A stretch of 64,000 bases of DNA, taken from the NCBI RefSeq assembly GCF_024758705.1, contig NZ_CP096971.1, positions 1,612,001 through 1,676,000 on the forward strand, in the 5' to 3' direction. The translations under genes were made by a program, and so were the position numbers. The stretch comes from Sphingomonas sp. SUN019 (GTDB taxonomy: Bacteria > Pseudomonadota > Alphaproteobacteria > Sphingomonadales > Sphingomonadaceae). A model generated the notes under the pieces. It ran no database searches. It had not been told where the DNA came from and saw only the letters and a list, made by a program, of their open reading frames with translations. Below, piece after piece: positions 39,060-48,552 of the stretch; the first letter of the stretch is position 1; each line of letters begins with the position of its first letter.

Positions 39060-39215
39060 CGGGCAGGTCTCCTGGCTCCCGGATCAACGCTGCCGTTCCG
39101 CCTTCCCGGGGCGGACCCCAGTGGCGTGATGGAACGGCGGCTAACCGGTCACAGTTGCGGGGGCAGCGCCGGGGTGGCAGGACGAACCTTGCGTACCGGA
39201 CTTCCCTTTTGATCC
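39060..39215 (-). ncRNA. Cobalamin riboswitch (B12 element)
   Basis: On the minus strand, in order: GGGAAGTCCGGT, the conserved core GCGCTGCCCCCGCAACTGT (39151-39169), GCCACTGG (39118-39125), CGGGAAGGC, and the B12 box AGCCAGGAGACCTGCC (39062-39077). The spacing is that of a classical cobalamin riboswitch. It lies about 120 nt upstream of the btuB ATG. Between them is a hairpin (38975-38999) without a T-tract, so control may be translational or Rho-dependent. B12 binding should repress the uptake operon. Confidence 0.95.
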
Positions 39216-39302
39216 CATCGCTGGGAACCTGTCACGCCGCGGCACGTAGCGGCGGCGAAACGATGCGGCAAGCGGGATCGCAGGAACTGCCAAGAGGATG
39301 CC

Positions 39303-39491
39303 ATGCCCAAGGACAAGCTGCCGACCGAGGGCAATATGGCCCCGCTCCACACCCCGCCCGATTTCGACGCGCCCGCCTTCCCCGATCTGAAGGACGATGC
39401 GCCGGTCTACCGCGATCCCGAACGCGGGCAGCATCTGGTGTGGGTCGCGCTGGCGCTGGTCATCGCGCTGGTCGCTTGGTGGGGGTTTTAG
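39303..39491 (+). CDS. Small single-pass membrane protein, unknown function
   Basis: 62 residues with AAGAGG 5 bp before the ATG. The N-terminal 40 residues are Pro/Asp-rich and charged (LHTPPDFDAPAFPDLKDDAP), and the C-terminal 20 form one transmembrane helix (HLVWVALALVIALVAWWGF). It is divergent from the riboswitch-controlled btuB operon and followed by a repeat element. No family recognised; gene status rests on the ribosome site and sensible topology. Confidence 0.55.
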   Translation: MPKDKLPTEGNMAPLHTPPDFDAPAFPDLKDDAPVYRDPERGQHLVWVALALVIALVAWWGF

Positions 39492-39496
39492 GGCAA

Positions 39497-39610
39497 CCCC
39501 GCTCATCCTGAGGAGACGCTGAGCTTGTCGAAGCGCCGTCTCGAAGGATGGTCCTGGCCCTTCGAGACGCGTCTTTAACTTCGCTCAGCCGCTCCTCAGG
39601 ATGAGCGGTT
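39497..39610. repeat. Palindromic repeat, family A copy 3
   Basis: Inverted repeat with outer arms CCCCGCTCATCCTGAGGAG and CTCCTCAGGATGAGCGG and inner arms CGTCTCGAAGGA and CCTTCGAGACG, closely resembling the copy at 3719-3828. Lies directly upstream of kynU. Confidence 0.8.
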
Positions 39611-39645
39611 TGGTTGAAATTCAAATGACGATAGTAACGCTTCCC

Positions 39646-40839
39646 ATGACCGACTTCACCGCCACCCGCGCCTTGTTCCGCCTGCCCGAGAACGTCGTGT
39701 ACCTCGACGGCAATTCGCTCGGCGCGATGCCGGTCGCGGCGGCCGAGCGGGCGCGGGCGGTGATCGAGCAGGAGTGGGGCGGCGAACTGATCCGGGCGTG
39801 GAACAGCGCCGACTGGATCACGCTGCCCGCCCGTGTCGGGGACCGGATCGCGCGGCTGATCGGCGCGCCGGCGGGGAGCGTCACGACCGGCGATACGCTG
39901 ACGGTAAAGGTGTTTCAGGCGGTCGCGGCGGCGGTTGCGCTGCGGCCGGATCGCCGCGTCGTCCTGTCCGACAGCGGTAATTTCCCGACCGACCTGTACG
40001 TCACCGACGCGCTGCTGAAGGCACTCAGGCGCGGCCTGGAATTGAAGGTCGTCGCGCCGGAGCACGTGGCGGATGCGATCGACGACAGCGTAGCGGCGAT
40101 GTTGCTGACCGAGGTCGATTACCGCACCGGGCGGCTGCATGATATGGCCGCGCTGACCGCGCGCGCGCATGATGCGGGCGCACTGGCGATCTGGGATCTG
40201 GCGCATTCGGCGGGTGCCTTGCCGGTCGATGTGACCGCGGCGGATGCGGACTTTGCGGTCGGCTGTACCTACAAATATCTGAACGGCGGCCCCGGCGCGC
40301 CCGCCTTTATTTACGTGGCGCCGCGTCACGCCGATGTCGCGCAGCCGATTTTGGCAGGGTGGATGGGCCACGCCGCGCCGTTCGCCTTCGATCTCGATTA
40401 CCGCCCCGCTCCCGGCGTCGAGCGGATGCGTGTCGGCACGCCGCCGATCCTCGCGCTGTCGGTTTTGGATGCGGCGCTGGACGCTTTCGATGGCGTCGAT
40501 ATGGCCGACGTACGCGCCGCCTCGATCGCTTTGTCCGAACAGTTCATCGCGCAGGTCGAGGCGCGTTGCCCCGCACTCACCCTCGCTTCGCCGCGCGACA
40601 GCCATGCGCGCGGCAGCCAGGTGTCGTTCCGCCACCCGCAGGGCTATGCGGTGATGCAGGCGCTGATCGACCGCGGGGTGATCGGTGATTTCCGCGCGCC
40701 CGACATCCTGCGCTTCGGCTTTACCCCGCTCTATATCGGGCGGGACGACGTGGCGAAGGCGGTCGACGTGCTGGCGGACATTCTCGACAGGGGAAGCTGG
40801 AACGCGCCGCGCTTCCACGCGCGGGCAGCCGTGACATGA
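39646..40839 (+). CDS. kynU: Kynureninase
   Basis: 397-residue PLP enzyme cleaving kynurenine to anthranilate and alanine. Motifs: [13 protein letters not shown] near the start, [14 protein letters not shown], the PLP lysine in [19 protein letters not shown], and [23 protein letters not shown] 39646 ([17 protein letters not shown]) matches the family's N-terminus. ATGs at 39601 and 39625 are in frame but the first lies inside the palindromic repeat; neither has a good ribosome site. The stop overlaps the dioxygenase start as ATGA. Confidence 0.94.
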   Translation: MTDFTATRALFRLPENVVYLDGNSLGAMPVAAAERARAVIEQEWGGELIRAWNSADWITLPARVGDRIARLIGAPAGSVTTGDTLTVKVFQAVAAAVALRPDRRVVLSDSGNFPTDLYVTDALLKALRRGLELKVVAPEHVADAIDDSVAAMLLTEVDYRTGRLHDMAALTARAHDAGALAIWDLAHSAGALPVDVTAADADFAVGCTYKYLNGGPGAPAFIYVAPRHADVAQPILAGWMGHAAPFAFDLDYRPAPGVERMRVGTPPILALSVLDAALDAFDGVDMADVRAASIALSEQFIAQVEARCPALTLASPRDSHARGSQVSFRHPQGYAVMQALIDRGVIGDFRAPDILRFGFTPLYIGRDDVAKAVDVLADILDRGSWNAPRFHARAAVT

Positions 40840-41672
40840 GCGAGCGTTACGACCCAGCAGCCGAAGGTGCGGAGATGCGGTTCGAGGACCGCATGGCGTA
40901 CGGCGATTACCTCCGGCTCGACCGCGTGCTCGACGCGCAATCGCCGCTGAGCGACGCGCATGACGAGCTGCTGTTCATCATTCAGCACCAGACCAGCGAA
41001 TTGTGGATGAAGCTGGCGGTGCATGAATTGGAATCGGCGTGCGCTGCGATCGCCGAGGATCGCTTGCCGCATGCCTTCAAGATGCTCGCGCGGGTGACGC
41101 GGATCATGGAGCAATTGACCGGCGCGTGGGACGTGCTGCGCACGATGACGCCGAGCGAATATACGCAGTTCCGCGAGACGCTCGGCCAGTCGTCGGGCTT
41201 CCAGTCGTGGCAATATCGAGCGATCGAATACCTCTGCGGCAACCACAACCTCGCGATGCTGCGCCCGCACGCGCATCGCCCCGAAACGCTCGAACGGCTG
41301 GAGTCGATCCTGGCGCGGCCGAGCCTGTATGATGAGGCGTTGCTGTTGCTCGCGCGCGGCGGGTTCGACGTGGGGGCGGATGCGGCGCGCACCGAATGGC
41401 GGACGCAGCGCGCCGAGAGCGACGCGGTGACCGCGGCGTGGGCGCGCGTCTATCGGGATCCGGAAGGCCATTGGCCGCTGTACGAACTGGCCGAGAAACT
41501 GGTCGATCTGGAGGATCATTTCCGGCGCTGGCGGTTCAACCACGTCACCACGGTGGAGCGCGTGATCGGACTGAAGCGCGGGACCGGGGGCACGGGTGGC
41601 GTGTCGTATCTGCGGCGGATGCTTGAGGTGGAATTGTTTCCCGAATTGTGGCGGGTGCGGACGGTGCTTTAG
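40836..41672 (+). CDS. kynA: Tryptophan 2,3-dioxygenase
   Basis: 278-residue heme enzyme opening the indole ring of tryptophan to N-formylkynurenine. The N-terminal active-site segment [20 protein letters not shown] and the C-terminal [20 protein letters not shown] with SYLRRML are diagnostic. Overlaps kynU by 4 bp. Formylkynurenine formamidase, needed between the two enzymes, is not seen in the window. Confidence 0.96.
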   Translation: MSERYDPAAEGAEMRFEDRMAYGDYLRLDRVLDAQSPLSDAHDELLFIIQHQTSELWMKLAVHELESACAAIAEDRLPHAFKMLARVTRIMEQLTGAWDVLRTMTPSEYTQFRETLGQSSGFQSWQYRAIEYLCGNHNLAMLRPHAHRPETLERLESILARPSLYDEALLLLARGGFDVGADAARTEWRTQRAESDAVTAAWARVYRDPEGHWPLYELAEKLVDLEDHFRRWRFNHVTTVERVIGLKRGTGGTGGVSYLRRMLEVELFPELWRVRTVL

Positions 41673-41677
41673 TTACC

Positions 41678-41770
41678 GTCATCCCCGCGAAGGCGGGGAT
41701 CCATAGTCGCCAGACGTGAGGCTCTTTCCGCAACCGACGTGATTATGGATCCCCGCCTTCGCGGGATGAC
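41678..41770. repeat. Palindromic repeat, family C copy 2
   Basis: Arms GTCATCCCCGCGAAGGCGGG (plus GATCCATA) and TATGGATCCCCGCCTTCGCG (plus GGATGAC) flank a 36-base centre. It begins 6 bp after the kynA stop and could serve as a transcript-end hairpin. Related to the repeat inside btuF. Confidence 0.82.
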
Positions 41771-41870
41771 GAGGTTCTCCATAGAGAATACCTCTCTCCC
41801 CTGCGAATAATCGTTGATCGTCACCGCCAATCGGCGCACCCTTCGTTCAAACAGAATGAGAGGACACGCC

Positions 41871-43616
41871 ATGCACGACCTCGTGATTCGCGGTGGCACG
41901 ATCGTCGACGGCACGGGCAGCGCGCCGTTCGTCGGGGACGTAGCGATCGACGGCGACCGCATCGTCGCCACTGGCACGATCACTACGCCCGGCCGGCGTG
42001 AGATCGACGCGACGGGGAAGCTCGTCACCCCCGGCTGGGTCGACATCCACACGCATTACGACGGGCAGGTAACTTGGGCGTCGCGGCTCGATCCGTCCTC
42101 CACGCTCGGCGCGACGACGGTGGTCGTCGGCAATTGCGGGGTCGGTTTCGCGCCGGTGCGAACGGGCGATGAGGACACGCTGATCCGGTTGATGGAAGGC
42201 GTGGAGGACATTCCCGGCGCGGCGCTGCACGAGGGGCTGTCGTGGGAATGGGAGACTTTCGCAGAATACATGGCCGCGATCGACCGGCTGCCGCACGACA
42301 TCGATCTGGCGGTGCAGGTGCCGCACGGCGCGCTGCGCGTCTATGTGATGGGCGAACGCGGCGCGAACCGTTATCCCGCGACGCCGGCCGAGAACGAGGA
42401 GATGCGCCGCCTGACCGCGGAGGCGATCCGCGCCGGGGCTTTGGGTTTCTCGACCACGCGGACGATGGTCCATCGCACCGCCGATGGCGACCTGACCCCG
42501 ACGGTCGGCGCGGCGCGCGCCGAGATGGAGGCGATCGCGCGCGGGCTGAAGGATGCCGGATCGGGCGTGATCCAGTGGGTCAGCGATTTCCATCATATGG
42601 AGGAGGAGTTCGGCCTGATCCGCGACCTGACGACAATCGCGGGGCAGCCGCTGAGCTTCTCGATGGTGCAGGCCGATGTGATCCCAGACCAGTGGCGCGA
42701 ACTGACGCGGCGGCTGGATGATGCTGTCGCGGACGGGCTACCGATCAAGGCGCAGGTCGCGGGGCGGCCGGTCGGACTGATGCTGGGATTGCAGGGGTCG
42801 GTCCATCCTTTCGTCAGTCGCCCGAGCTGGCAGGAGATCGCGGACCTGCCGCTGGACGAGAAGGTCGCGGCGATGCGCGATCCTGAGTTCCGCGCGCGGC
42901 TGATCGCCGAGATGCCGCTGAAGGACCATCCGTTCGTCAATTCGCTGGCCGGGGCGCACCGCAAGATGTTCCCGATCGGTGACCGCGTGGAATACGAACC
43001 CGATCCGTCGACCAGTCTCGCCGCCGAAGCCGAGCGGCGCGGGGTGAACCCCGACGAACTGGTCTATGACGCGCTGATCGCCGATGAGGGGCGCGCCTTC
43101 CTGTTCTTCCCGATGCACAATTACGTCGAGGGCAATCTGGACAACGTGCATGCGATGATCGTCAATCCGAATACGCTTGCTGGCCTCTCCGACGGCGGCG
43201 CGCATGTCGGGGCGATCTGCGACGTCAGCCTGCCGACGTTCATGCTGACGCACTGGTGCCGCGACCGGACGCGCGGGCCGCGGCTCGATCTGGCCGAGGT
43301 GGTGCGGCAGCAGACCAGCGAGACCGCCGCCGCGGTGGGGCTACACGATCGCGGGGTCATCGCGGCGGGGTATCTCGCCGATCTGAACGTGATCGATTTC
43401 GAGCGGCTGGAACTTGGCAAGCCGTACATGGCGTACGACCTGCCGACCGGCGCGCGGCGGCTGATGCAGGATGCCGACGGCTACGTCGCGACGATCAAGT
43501 CGGGGCAGGTCATCTATACCGAGGGACAGCCGACCGATGCGCTGCCGGGCAGACTGATCCGCGGACGGCAACCCGCGCCTGAGCCTGCCCGCCAAGAACT
43601 TCAGACGGCGGCGTGA
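41871..43616 (+). CDS. N-acyl-D-amino-acid deacylase family amidohydrolase (first copy)
   Basis: 581-residue amidohydrolase of the D-aminoacylase/dihydroorotase-like type. Metal motif [15 protein letters not shown], then [38 protein letters not shown] and the C-terminal [19 protein letters not shown] typical of the family. Members remove N-acyl or N-carbamoyl groups from D-amino acids. Start ATG 41871 has AGAGGA 6 bp upstream. The stop overlaps the next gene as GTGA. A paralogue sits three genes downstream. Substrate unknown. Confidence 0.85.
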   Translation: MHDLVIRGGTIVDGTGSAPFVGDVAIDGDRIVATGTITTPGRREIDATGKLVTPGWVDIHTHYDGQVTWASRLDPSSTLGATTVVVGNCGVGFAPVRTGDEDTLIRLMEGVEDIPGAALHEGLSWEWETFAEYMAAIDRLPHDIDLAVQVPHGALRVYVMGERGANRYPATPAENEEMRRLTAEAIRAGALGFSTTRTMVHRTADGDLTPTVGAARAEMEAIARGLKDAGSGVIQWVSDFHHMEEEFGLIRDLTTIAGQPLSFSMVQADVIPDQWRELTRRLDDAVADGLPIKAQVAGRPVGLMLGLQGSVHPFVSRPSWQEIADLPLDEKVAAMRDPEFRARLIAEMPLKDHPFVNSLAGAHRKMFPIGDRVEYEPDPSTSLAAEAERRGVNPDELVYDALIADEGRAFLFFPMHNYVEGNLDNVHAMIVNPNTLAGLSDGGAHVGAICDVSLPTFMLTHWCRDRTRGPRLDLAEVVRQQTSETAAAVGLHDRGVIAAGYLADLNVIDFERLELGKPYMAYDLPTGARRLMQDADGYVATIKSGQVIYTEGQPTDALPGRLIRGRQPAPEPARQELQTAA

Positions 43617-44497
43617 CCCCGCTCATCATCGAGGCCGCGCTGAACGGCGCGACGCCCAAGGCGCGCAATCCCAACGTGCCGGTGTCGCCGGACGAGATCA
43701 CCGCGCACGGACTCGCCGCGATGGAGGCGGGGGCGGCGATCGTCCACACGCATATCGAGCGGATGGATGTCCGTGGGGGTGACGCGGTGGCACGGTATAT
43801 GGAGGGCTATGCGCCGATCCTGGCTGCACGGCCCGACGCGATCCTGTGGGGCACGGTTGCGATGGGCGCGAATTTCGAGGAACGCTTTGGCCATTACCGC
43901 GGGCTGGCCGCGGGCGGCGTGCGGATGGGAGCGTTCGATCCGGGGTCGGTGAACCTCGGCACGCATGGCGCAGACGGACTCCCCGGCCAATCGTTCGTCT
44001 ATGCGACCTCTTACAGAGACGTCGCAGGCCTCGTCGCGCTGCATGACGAAGCGCGGCTGGGGCCGGCGATCGCGATCTACGAACCCGGCTGGCTGCGGAC
44101 GGTGCTGGCATATGAGAAAGCGGGAAAGCTGCCGCGCGGGGCGTTCGTGAAGCTGTATTTCGGCGGACGGTACAATTTTCTCGACGGACAGCGCAGCGGC
44201 GTGACGTTCGGGCTGCCGCCGACCGAAAAGGCGCTGGCGGCGTATCTCGAACTGCTGGAGGGGTCGGCGCTGCCGTGGGCGGTCGCGGCGATCGGCGATT
44301 GCGTGGTGAAGACCGGGCTGGCCGAACTCGCCATCGCCTACGGTGGGCACGTCCGGGTGGGGCTGGAGGATTATGGCGGCGAGGACCGGCCGGACAACAT
44401 TGCGCTGATCGAGCAGGTCGTGGCGCTGGCGAAGGCCGCGGGCCGGCCGGTCGCGACGCCCGCGGATGCGGCGACCATCTTGGATCTGCCGCAATGA
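43613..44497 (+). CDS. BKACE/DUF849 family beta-keto acid cleavage enzyme
   Basis: 294 residues, TIM-barrel family of 3-keto-5-aminohexanoate cleavage enzyme, which condenses a beta-keto acid with acetyl-CoA to give acetoacetate and a new acyl-CoA. Likely Zn ligands are visible: Glu in IIEAALNGATP, HTH in AAIVHTHIERM, and Glu in VRVGLEDYGG. GTG 43613 overlaps the first deacylase gene and the stop overlaps the IclR gene as ATGA. The substrate cannot be read from sequence; coupling to deacylases suggests an amino-acid-derived beta-keto acid. Confidence 0.82.
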   Translation: MTPLIIEAALNGATPKARNPNVPVSPDEITAHGLAAMEAGAAIVHTHIERMDVRGGDAVARYMEGYAPILAARPDAILWGTVAMGANFEERFGHYRGLAAGGVRMGAFDPGSVNLGTHGADGLPGQSFVYATSYRDVAGLVALHDEARLGPAIAIYEPGWLRTVLAYEKAGKLPRGAFVKLYFGGRYNFLDGQRSGVTFGLPPTEKALAAYLELLEGSALPWAVAAIGDCVVKTGLAELAIAYGGHVRVGLEDYGGEDRPDNIALIEQVVALAKAAGRPVATPADAATILDLPQ

Positions 44498-45246
44498 ACG
44501 CGCCCTTCGCTCCGCCCGCGAAACTGGTCGGCGCGGTGACCGCCGCGCTCGCGATCCTGCGCTGCCTGGGGCGTCATGCCGAACCGCTGCGGCTGTCGGA
44601 CGTGGTGCGCGAGGAGGGGCTGAACAGCTCCACCGCGCTCAACATCTTACGCACGCTGGAGTATGAGGGGCTGATCGCGTTTGACCGTCGCAGCAAGCGT
44701 TATGCGCTGGCCAGCGGCCTCGCCGATCTCGCCGCGCCGCTTGACGCTTCCCACGCGACGGAGCGCGCGATGGCGGCGGCGGCGCAGGAACTGGGCGCGA
44801 CGATCGGGCTGTGGCGCGTCGTCAGTGAAGAAGTGGAACTGGTGCAGGTCGCCGATTCCTCCGCGGTGATGCGCATCGCGTTCACGATCGGGCGGCGGCT
44901 GCCGATGTTCCTCGGCGCGATGGGGCGGCTGGTCGCGGCGCGCGGCGACTGGAGCGCAGACCAGCTCGCCAGGGGGTTTGCGGCAGTGCCGTGGGCGCGG
45001 ACGCCAGAGTACGAGACGTGGCTCGGCGAGGTCGCGCAGGCGCGCGCCGATCAGGCCGCGATCGATGCGGGCCACGTCAACGCCGGGATTCTCGGCATCG
45101 CGGTCCCGGTCGAGCGCGACGGCCCGCTGCACCACGTCCTTGCCGCCGCACTGTTCGACACCGGCGACGCCGACATCCCCGCGATCACGAACCGCCTGCG
45201 GCAGGTCGCCGCAACCGCCGAAGGAGCATCGCCATGCATGACCTGA
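44494..45246 (+). CDS. IclR family transcriptional regulator
   Basis: 250 residues. N-terminal winged helix (AALAILRCLGRHAEPLRLSD, NSSTALNILRTLEYEGLIAF) and the IclR ligand domain (GATIGLWRVVSEEVELVQVA, VNAGILGIAVPVERDG). ATG 44494 overlaps the DUF849 gene stop as ATGA, and the 3' end overlaps the second deacylase by 13 bp. It probably controls this four-gene operon in response to the degraded compound. Confidence 0.88.
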   Translation: MNAPFAPPAKLVGAVTAALAILRCLGRHAEPLRLSDVVREEGLNSSTALNILRTLEYEGLIAFDRRSKRYALASGLADLAAPLDASHATERAMAAAAQELGATIGLWRVVSEEVELVQVADSSAVMRIAFTIGRRLPMFLGAMGRLVAARGDWSADQLARGFAAVPWARTPEYETWLGEVAQARADQAAIDAGHVNAGILGIAVPVERDGPLHHVLAAALFDTGDADIPAITNRLRQVAATAEGASPCMT

Positions 45247-46976
45247 TCGTGAGGGACGGCATCGTCGTCGACGGCACCGGCGCGGCGCGCTTTCGCGGCG
45301 ATGTCGCGGTCAGGGACGGCCGGATCGTGCAGGTCGGCGCGGTGTCGGGCGTGGCGAAGCGCACGATCGACGCCGGGGGATGCGTCGTCACCCCCGGTTT
45401 CGTCGACATCCACACGCATTACGACGGGCAGGTGTCGTGGGACCGGATGCTCGCGCCGTCGTCGATCAACGGCGTCACCTCCGCCGCGATGGGCAATTGC
45501 GGGGTCGGCTTCGCGCCCGCGCGGGCCGACAAGCACGACTGGCTGATCCAGTTGCTCGAAGGCGTGGAGGACATTCCCGGCACCGCGCTGGCCGAGGGGC
45601 TGACGTGGGATTGGGAGAGTTTTCCCGATTACCTCGATGCGCTGTCGGCGCGGGATTACACGATGGACCTCGGCGCGCATCTGCCGCACGCCGCCTTGCG
45701 CGCCTATGTCATGGGCGACCGTGGCGGCGACCATCTGGAGACGCCGACCGCAGCCGAGATCGATCGCATGGCGACGCTGACCGGCGAGGCGCTGGAGGCG
45801 GGCGCGCTCGGCTTTACCACCTCGCGCACCCACGCGCATCGCGCACGCGACGGCGCGAATATCGGCACGCTGACCGCGGGCGATCCCGAGCTGCTCGGCA
45901 TCGTCGCGGCGCTGAAGCGCGCCGACAAGGGCGTGATCCAGCTGATCTCCGACGCTTACCTCACCGCGGACGACGATTTCGCCGCGCAGGAACTCGCGCT
46001 GATCCGCCGCCTGGCCGAAACTAGCGGGCGGCGGCTGTCGTTCACCGTCCAGCAGAGCGACGATTCGCCCGATCGCTGGAAAAGCATCTACCGGGAGATC
46101 GACGCGATGGTCGCCGACGGTCTGCCGGTCAGCGCACAGGTCGCACCGCGGCCGATCGGAGCGATCCTGTCGTTCGCATCGACCACCAACCCGTTTATCC
46201 TGACTCCGACCTATCGCACGGTAATCCGTGGCAGCGCGTCGGTGGCAGAACGGCTGGCGCGGCTGGCCGAGCCCGGCACGCGCGCCGCGATCCTGACCGA
46301 ACATGATTCGATCCGCCCCAGCGAAGGCTTCGCGGCGATCGTCACGCAGGGCTACCGCCGCATGTTCCGCATGACCGACCCGGTCGATTACGAGCCGCAG
46401 GAAAGCCAGTCAATCGCCGCCGAAGCCGCGCGCGCGGGCGCAGATGCCGCCGCCTACGCCTATGACACGCTGATGGAGGACGGCGGGCGGCGGCTGCTCT
46501 ACATGCCGCTGATCAACTATGCGCGCGGCAATCTGGACGACGTGCACGGCATGATGACGGGCAAGCACGTCCTGTACGGCCTGTCCGATGGCGGCGCGCA
46601 CTGCGGGACGATCTGCGACGGCAGTTTCCCGACGACGACGATCGGCCTGTGGTCGAAGGGCAGCAAGTCGGGGCTGAGCGCGTCGCTCGAATCGCTCGTC
46701 CACGGTTACACGAAACGCAACGCCGCGCATGTCGGCTGGCACGACCGCGGCGTGGTCGCGCCGGGCTATCTGGCCGATTTGAACGTCATCGCGCTCGACG
46801 ACCTCGCGCTCGCCCCGCCCGAGATCGTACAGGATCTGCCCGCGGGCGGCGCGCGCCTGCTCCAGCAACCGCGCGGCTATCGCTGGACGGTGAAATCGGG
46901 CGTGCCGACGTTCGAGAATGGCGCGTGGACCGGGGAGACGCCGGGGCGGCTGTTGCGCGGCGCAATGGCGGCATAA
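45234..46976 (+). CDS. N-acyl-D-amino-acid deacylase family amidohydrolase (second copy)
   Basis: 580 residues, same architecture as the copy at 41871. Motifs: [60 protein letters not shown] and [18 protein letters not shown]. The two differ throughout, so they are diverged paralogues rather than a recent duplication. Start ATG 45234 has AAGGAG upstream and lies inside the IclR gene's last codons. The 134 bp that follow have no clear terminator. Confidence 0.85.
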   Translation: MHDLIVRDGIVVDGTGAARFRGDVAVRDGRIVQVGAVSGVAKRTIDAGGCVVTPGFVDIHTHYDGQVSWDRMLAPSSINGVTSAAMGNCGVGFAPARADKHDWLIQLLEGVEDIPGTALAEGLTWDWESFPDYLDALSARDYTMDLGAHLPHAALRAYVMGDRGGDHLETPTAAEIDRMATLTGEALEAGALGFTTSRTHAHRARDGANIGTLTAGDPELLGIVAALKRADKGVIQLISDAYLTADDDFAAQELALIRRLAETSGRRLSFTVQQSDDSPDRWKSIYREIDAMVADGLPVSAQVAPRPIGAILSFASTTNPFILTPTYRTVIRGSASVAERLARLAEPGTRAAILTEHDSIRPSEGFAAIVTQGYRRMFRMTDPVDYEPQESQSIAAEAARAGADAAAYAYDTLMEDGGRRLLYMPLINYARGNLDDVHGMMTGKHVLYGLSDGGAHCGTICDGSFPTTTIGLWSKGSKSGLSASLESLVHGYTKRNAAHVGWHDRGVVAPGYLADLNVIALDDLALAPPEIVQDLPAGGARLLQQPRGYRWTVKSGVPTFENGAWTGETPGRLLRGAMAA

Positions 46977-47109
46977 ACCGCGACGATTGATTTCGATCAG
47001 TAGATAAGCGCGACGGCTCAAACCTTTATAAACGGAACGCAGGCTATCCACGGCCGATGGCGTGTTGCGTTTCCGTCCCTGTCGCCCGCCGGCCTGCGAG
47101 TCGGACGGT

Positions 47110-48552
47110 ATGACCATCGTGATCGTCCTGGCTGGCGTCTGCGCGATGGCGTCGATCGCGGTCGTCGTCATGCGGCGGCGCATCGCGGCGCTGTCCGCTT
47201 CGCTGGCGACGCTGCGGATCCAGGCCGAGGATTATGCTCCACGTCTGGCGCAGAGCCACGCCGTCACCGGCCTGCCGACGCGCGAACCGCTCTTCGTACG
47301 GATGGACGAAGACGGCGTCGGCACGCTCGCGGTGCTGGCGTTTCGCGACTACGATCGGCTGTGCGCGTTCGATCCGTTGCTCGGCGACCGCGTGCTGATC
47401 GAAATGGCCGCGCGAATCGGCGCGATGCTGCCCGCGACCCGTTTCGTCGCGCACGTCGACCGCGGCCATGTCGCGATCTGGATTGGCGGCGAGCCCGGCG
47501 CGAACGAACTCGACGCGCTGGTCTATGCGCTGGGCGAACGGATCGTCGACGGCGCGCGGGAGATATTGCCTGAAATCGCGTTGCGGCAATTGCCGGTCGA
47601 TATCACCCGGACGCGACCGCCCGCCGCGCTCGCGCGGGCATTCGCGGCCTTTTCCGCGCCAGCCGCCGCGGCGACGCCCGACGGCGCGATCGACCCCGAC
47701 GAGGTGGCGCGCGACCGGTTCCAGCTCGAACAGGATCTGCGGCAGGCGGTGGCGCGTGGCGAATTGCTGCTGCATTTCCAGCCGTTGATCGACGCCGCCG
47801 ACGCGCGCGTGTGCGGTGCGGAGGCGCTGATCCGCTGGCGGCATCCGACCCGTGGCCTCGTCCCGCCGTCGCGCTTCGTGCCCGTCATGGAGGCGGCAGG
47901 GCTGAGCCACGAAATCGGGCTGTGGGCGCTCAACACCGCGCTGCGCGAGGCGCGCGGGTGGCGTCTCGCGGGGCTCGGAAACCTGCGCGTCGCGGTCAAC
48001 ATCTCCGGGCATCAACTGGTCGGCGCGGACCTGCGCACGATGGTCGAACGGACGTTGGCGCGGCATTCGGTCGGCCCCGACGCGCTGGAGATCGAACTGA
48101 CCGAAAGCGTCGCGATGGGCGACGGCGACAGCGCAGCCCGGCTGTTCGAAAGCCTGCGTGCGCTGGGCGTGCGCATCGCGATCGACGATTTCGGCACCGG
48201 TTTCTCCAGCTTCAGCACGCTGCGCACGCTGTCCTTCGACAAGATCAAGATAGACCGCGAATTCGTGACCGCAGTTCACGAACGCCGCGATAGTCAAGCC
48301 ATCTGCCAAAGCATCATCGCGCTAGGCCGTGGCCTGGGCGCGTGCGTGCTGGCCGAGGGGGTCGAGCAACCCGCAGAATACGAATGGCTGCGCCAGCACG
48401 GCTGCCAGCATTTCCAAGGCTATTATTTCTCCCCGCCGCTGCCCGGCGAGGATTTCGTCGCGTTCGTCCGCGATGCCGCGCGGCTTAAACGACTGCTCGC
48501 GGTCGGGCCGGGCGCATTGCGGGCCAGTATTTCCGAAAGGCTGAGTGCATGA
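47110..48552 (+). CDS. EAL-domain cyclic-di-GMP phosphodiesterase with degenerate GGDEF domain
   Basis: 480 residues. A transmembrane helix at about residues 2-20, a degenerate GGDEF domain (about 40-195; the active-site loop reads VDRGHVAIWIG, so no cyclase activity is expected), then an EAL domain from about 210. Catalytic motifs are intact: EALIRW, ELTES, AIDDFGTGFSSF, KIKIDREFV, LAEGVEQ and QGYYFSPPLP. It should hydrolyse c-di-GMP to pGpG. An open frame extends to 47062; ATG 47110 is chosen because the helix starts there. Overlaps the LysM gene by 4 bp. Confidence 0.9.
   Translation: MTIVIVLAGVCAMASIAVVVMRRRIAALSASLATLRIQAEDYAPRLAQSHAVTGLPTREPLFVRMDEDGVGTLAVLAFRDYDRLCAFDPLLGDRVLIEMAARIGAMLPATRFVAHVDRGHVAIWIGGEPGANELDALVYALGERIVDGAREILPEIALRQLPVDITRTRPPAALARAFAAFSAPAAAATPDGAIDPDEVARDRFQLEQDLRQAVARGELLLHFQPLIDAADARVCGAEALIRWRHPTRGLVPPSRFVPVMEAAGLSHEIGLWALNTALREARGWRLAGLGNLRVAVNISGHQLVGADLRTMVERTLARHSVGPDALEIELTESVAMGDGDSAARLFESLRALGVRIAIDDFGTGFSSFSTLRTLSFDKIKIDREFVTAVHERRDSQAICQSIIALGRGLGACVLAEGVEQPAEYEWLRQHGCQHFQGYYFSPPLPGEDFVAFVRDAARLKRLLAVGPGALRASISERLSA

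Noticed and set aside
37031..39511. 826-residue open frame on the plus strand opposite btuB and the riboswitch
   Set aside because: It is antisense to a clear TonB receptor and a riboswitch, is Arg/Ala-rich without domains, and arises from high GC at third codon positions.
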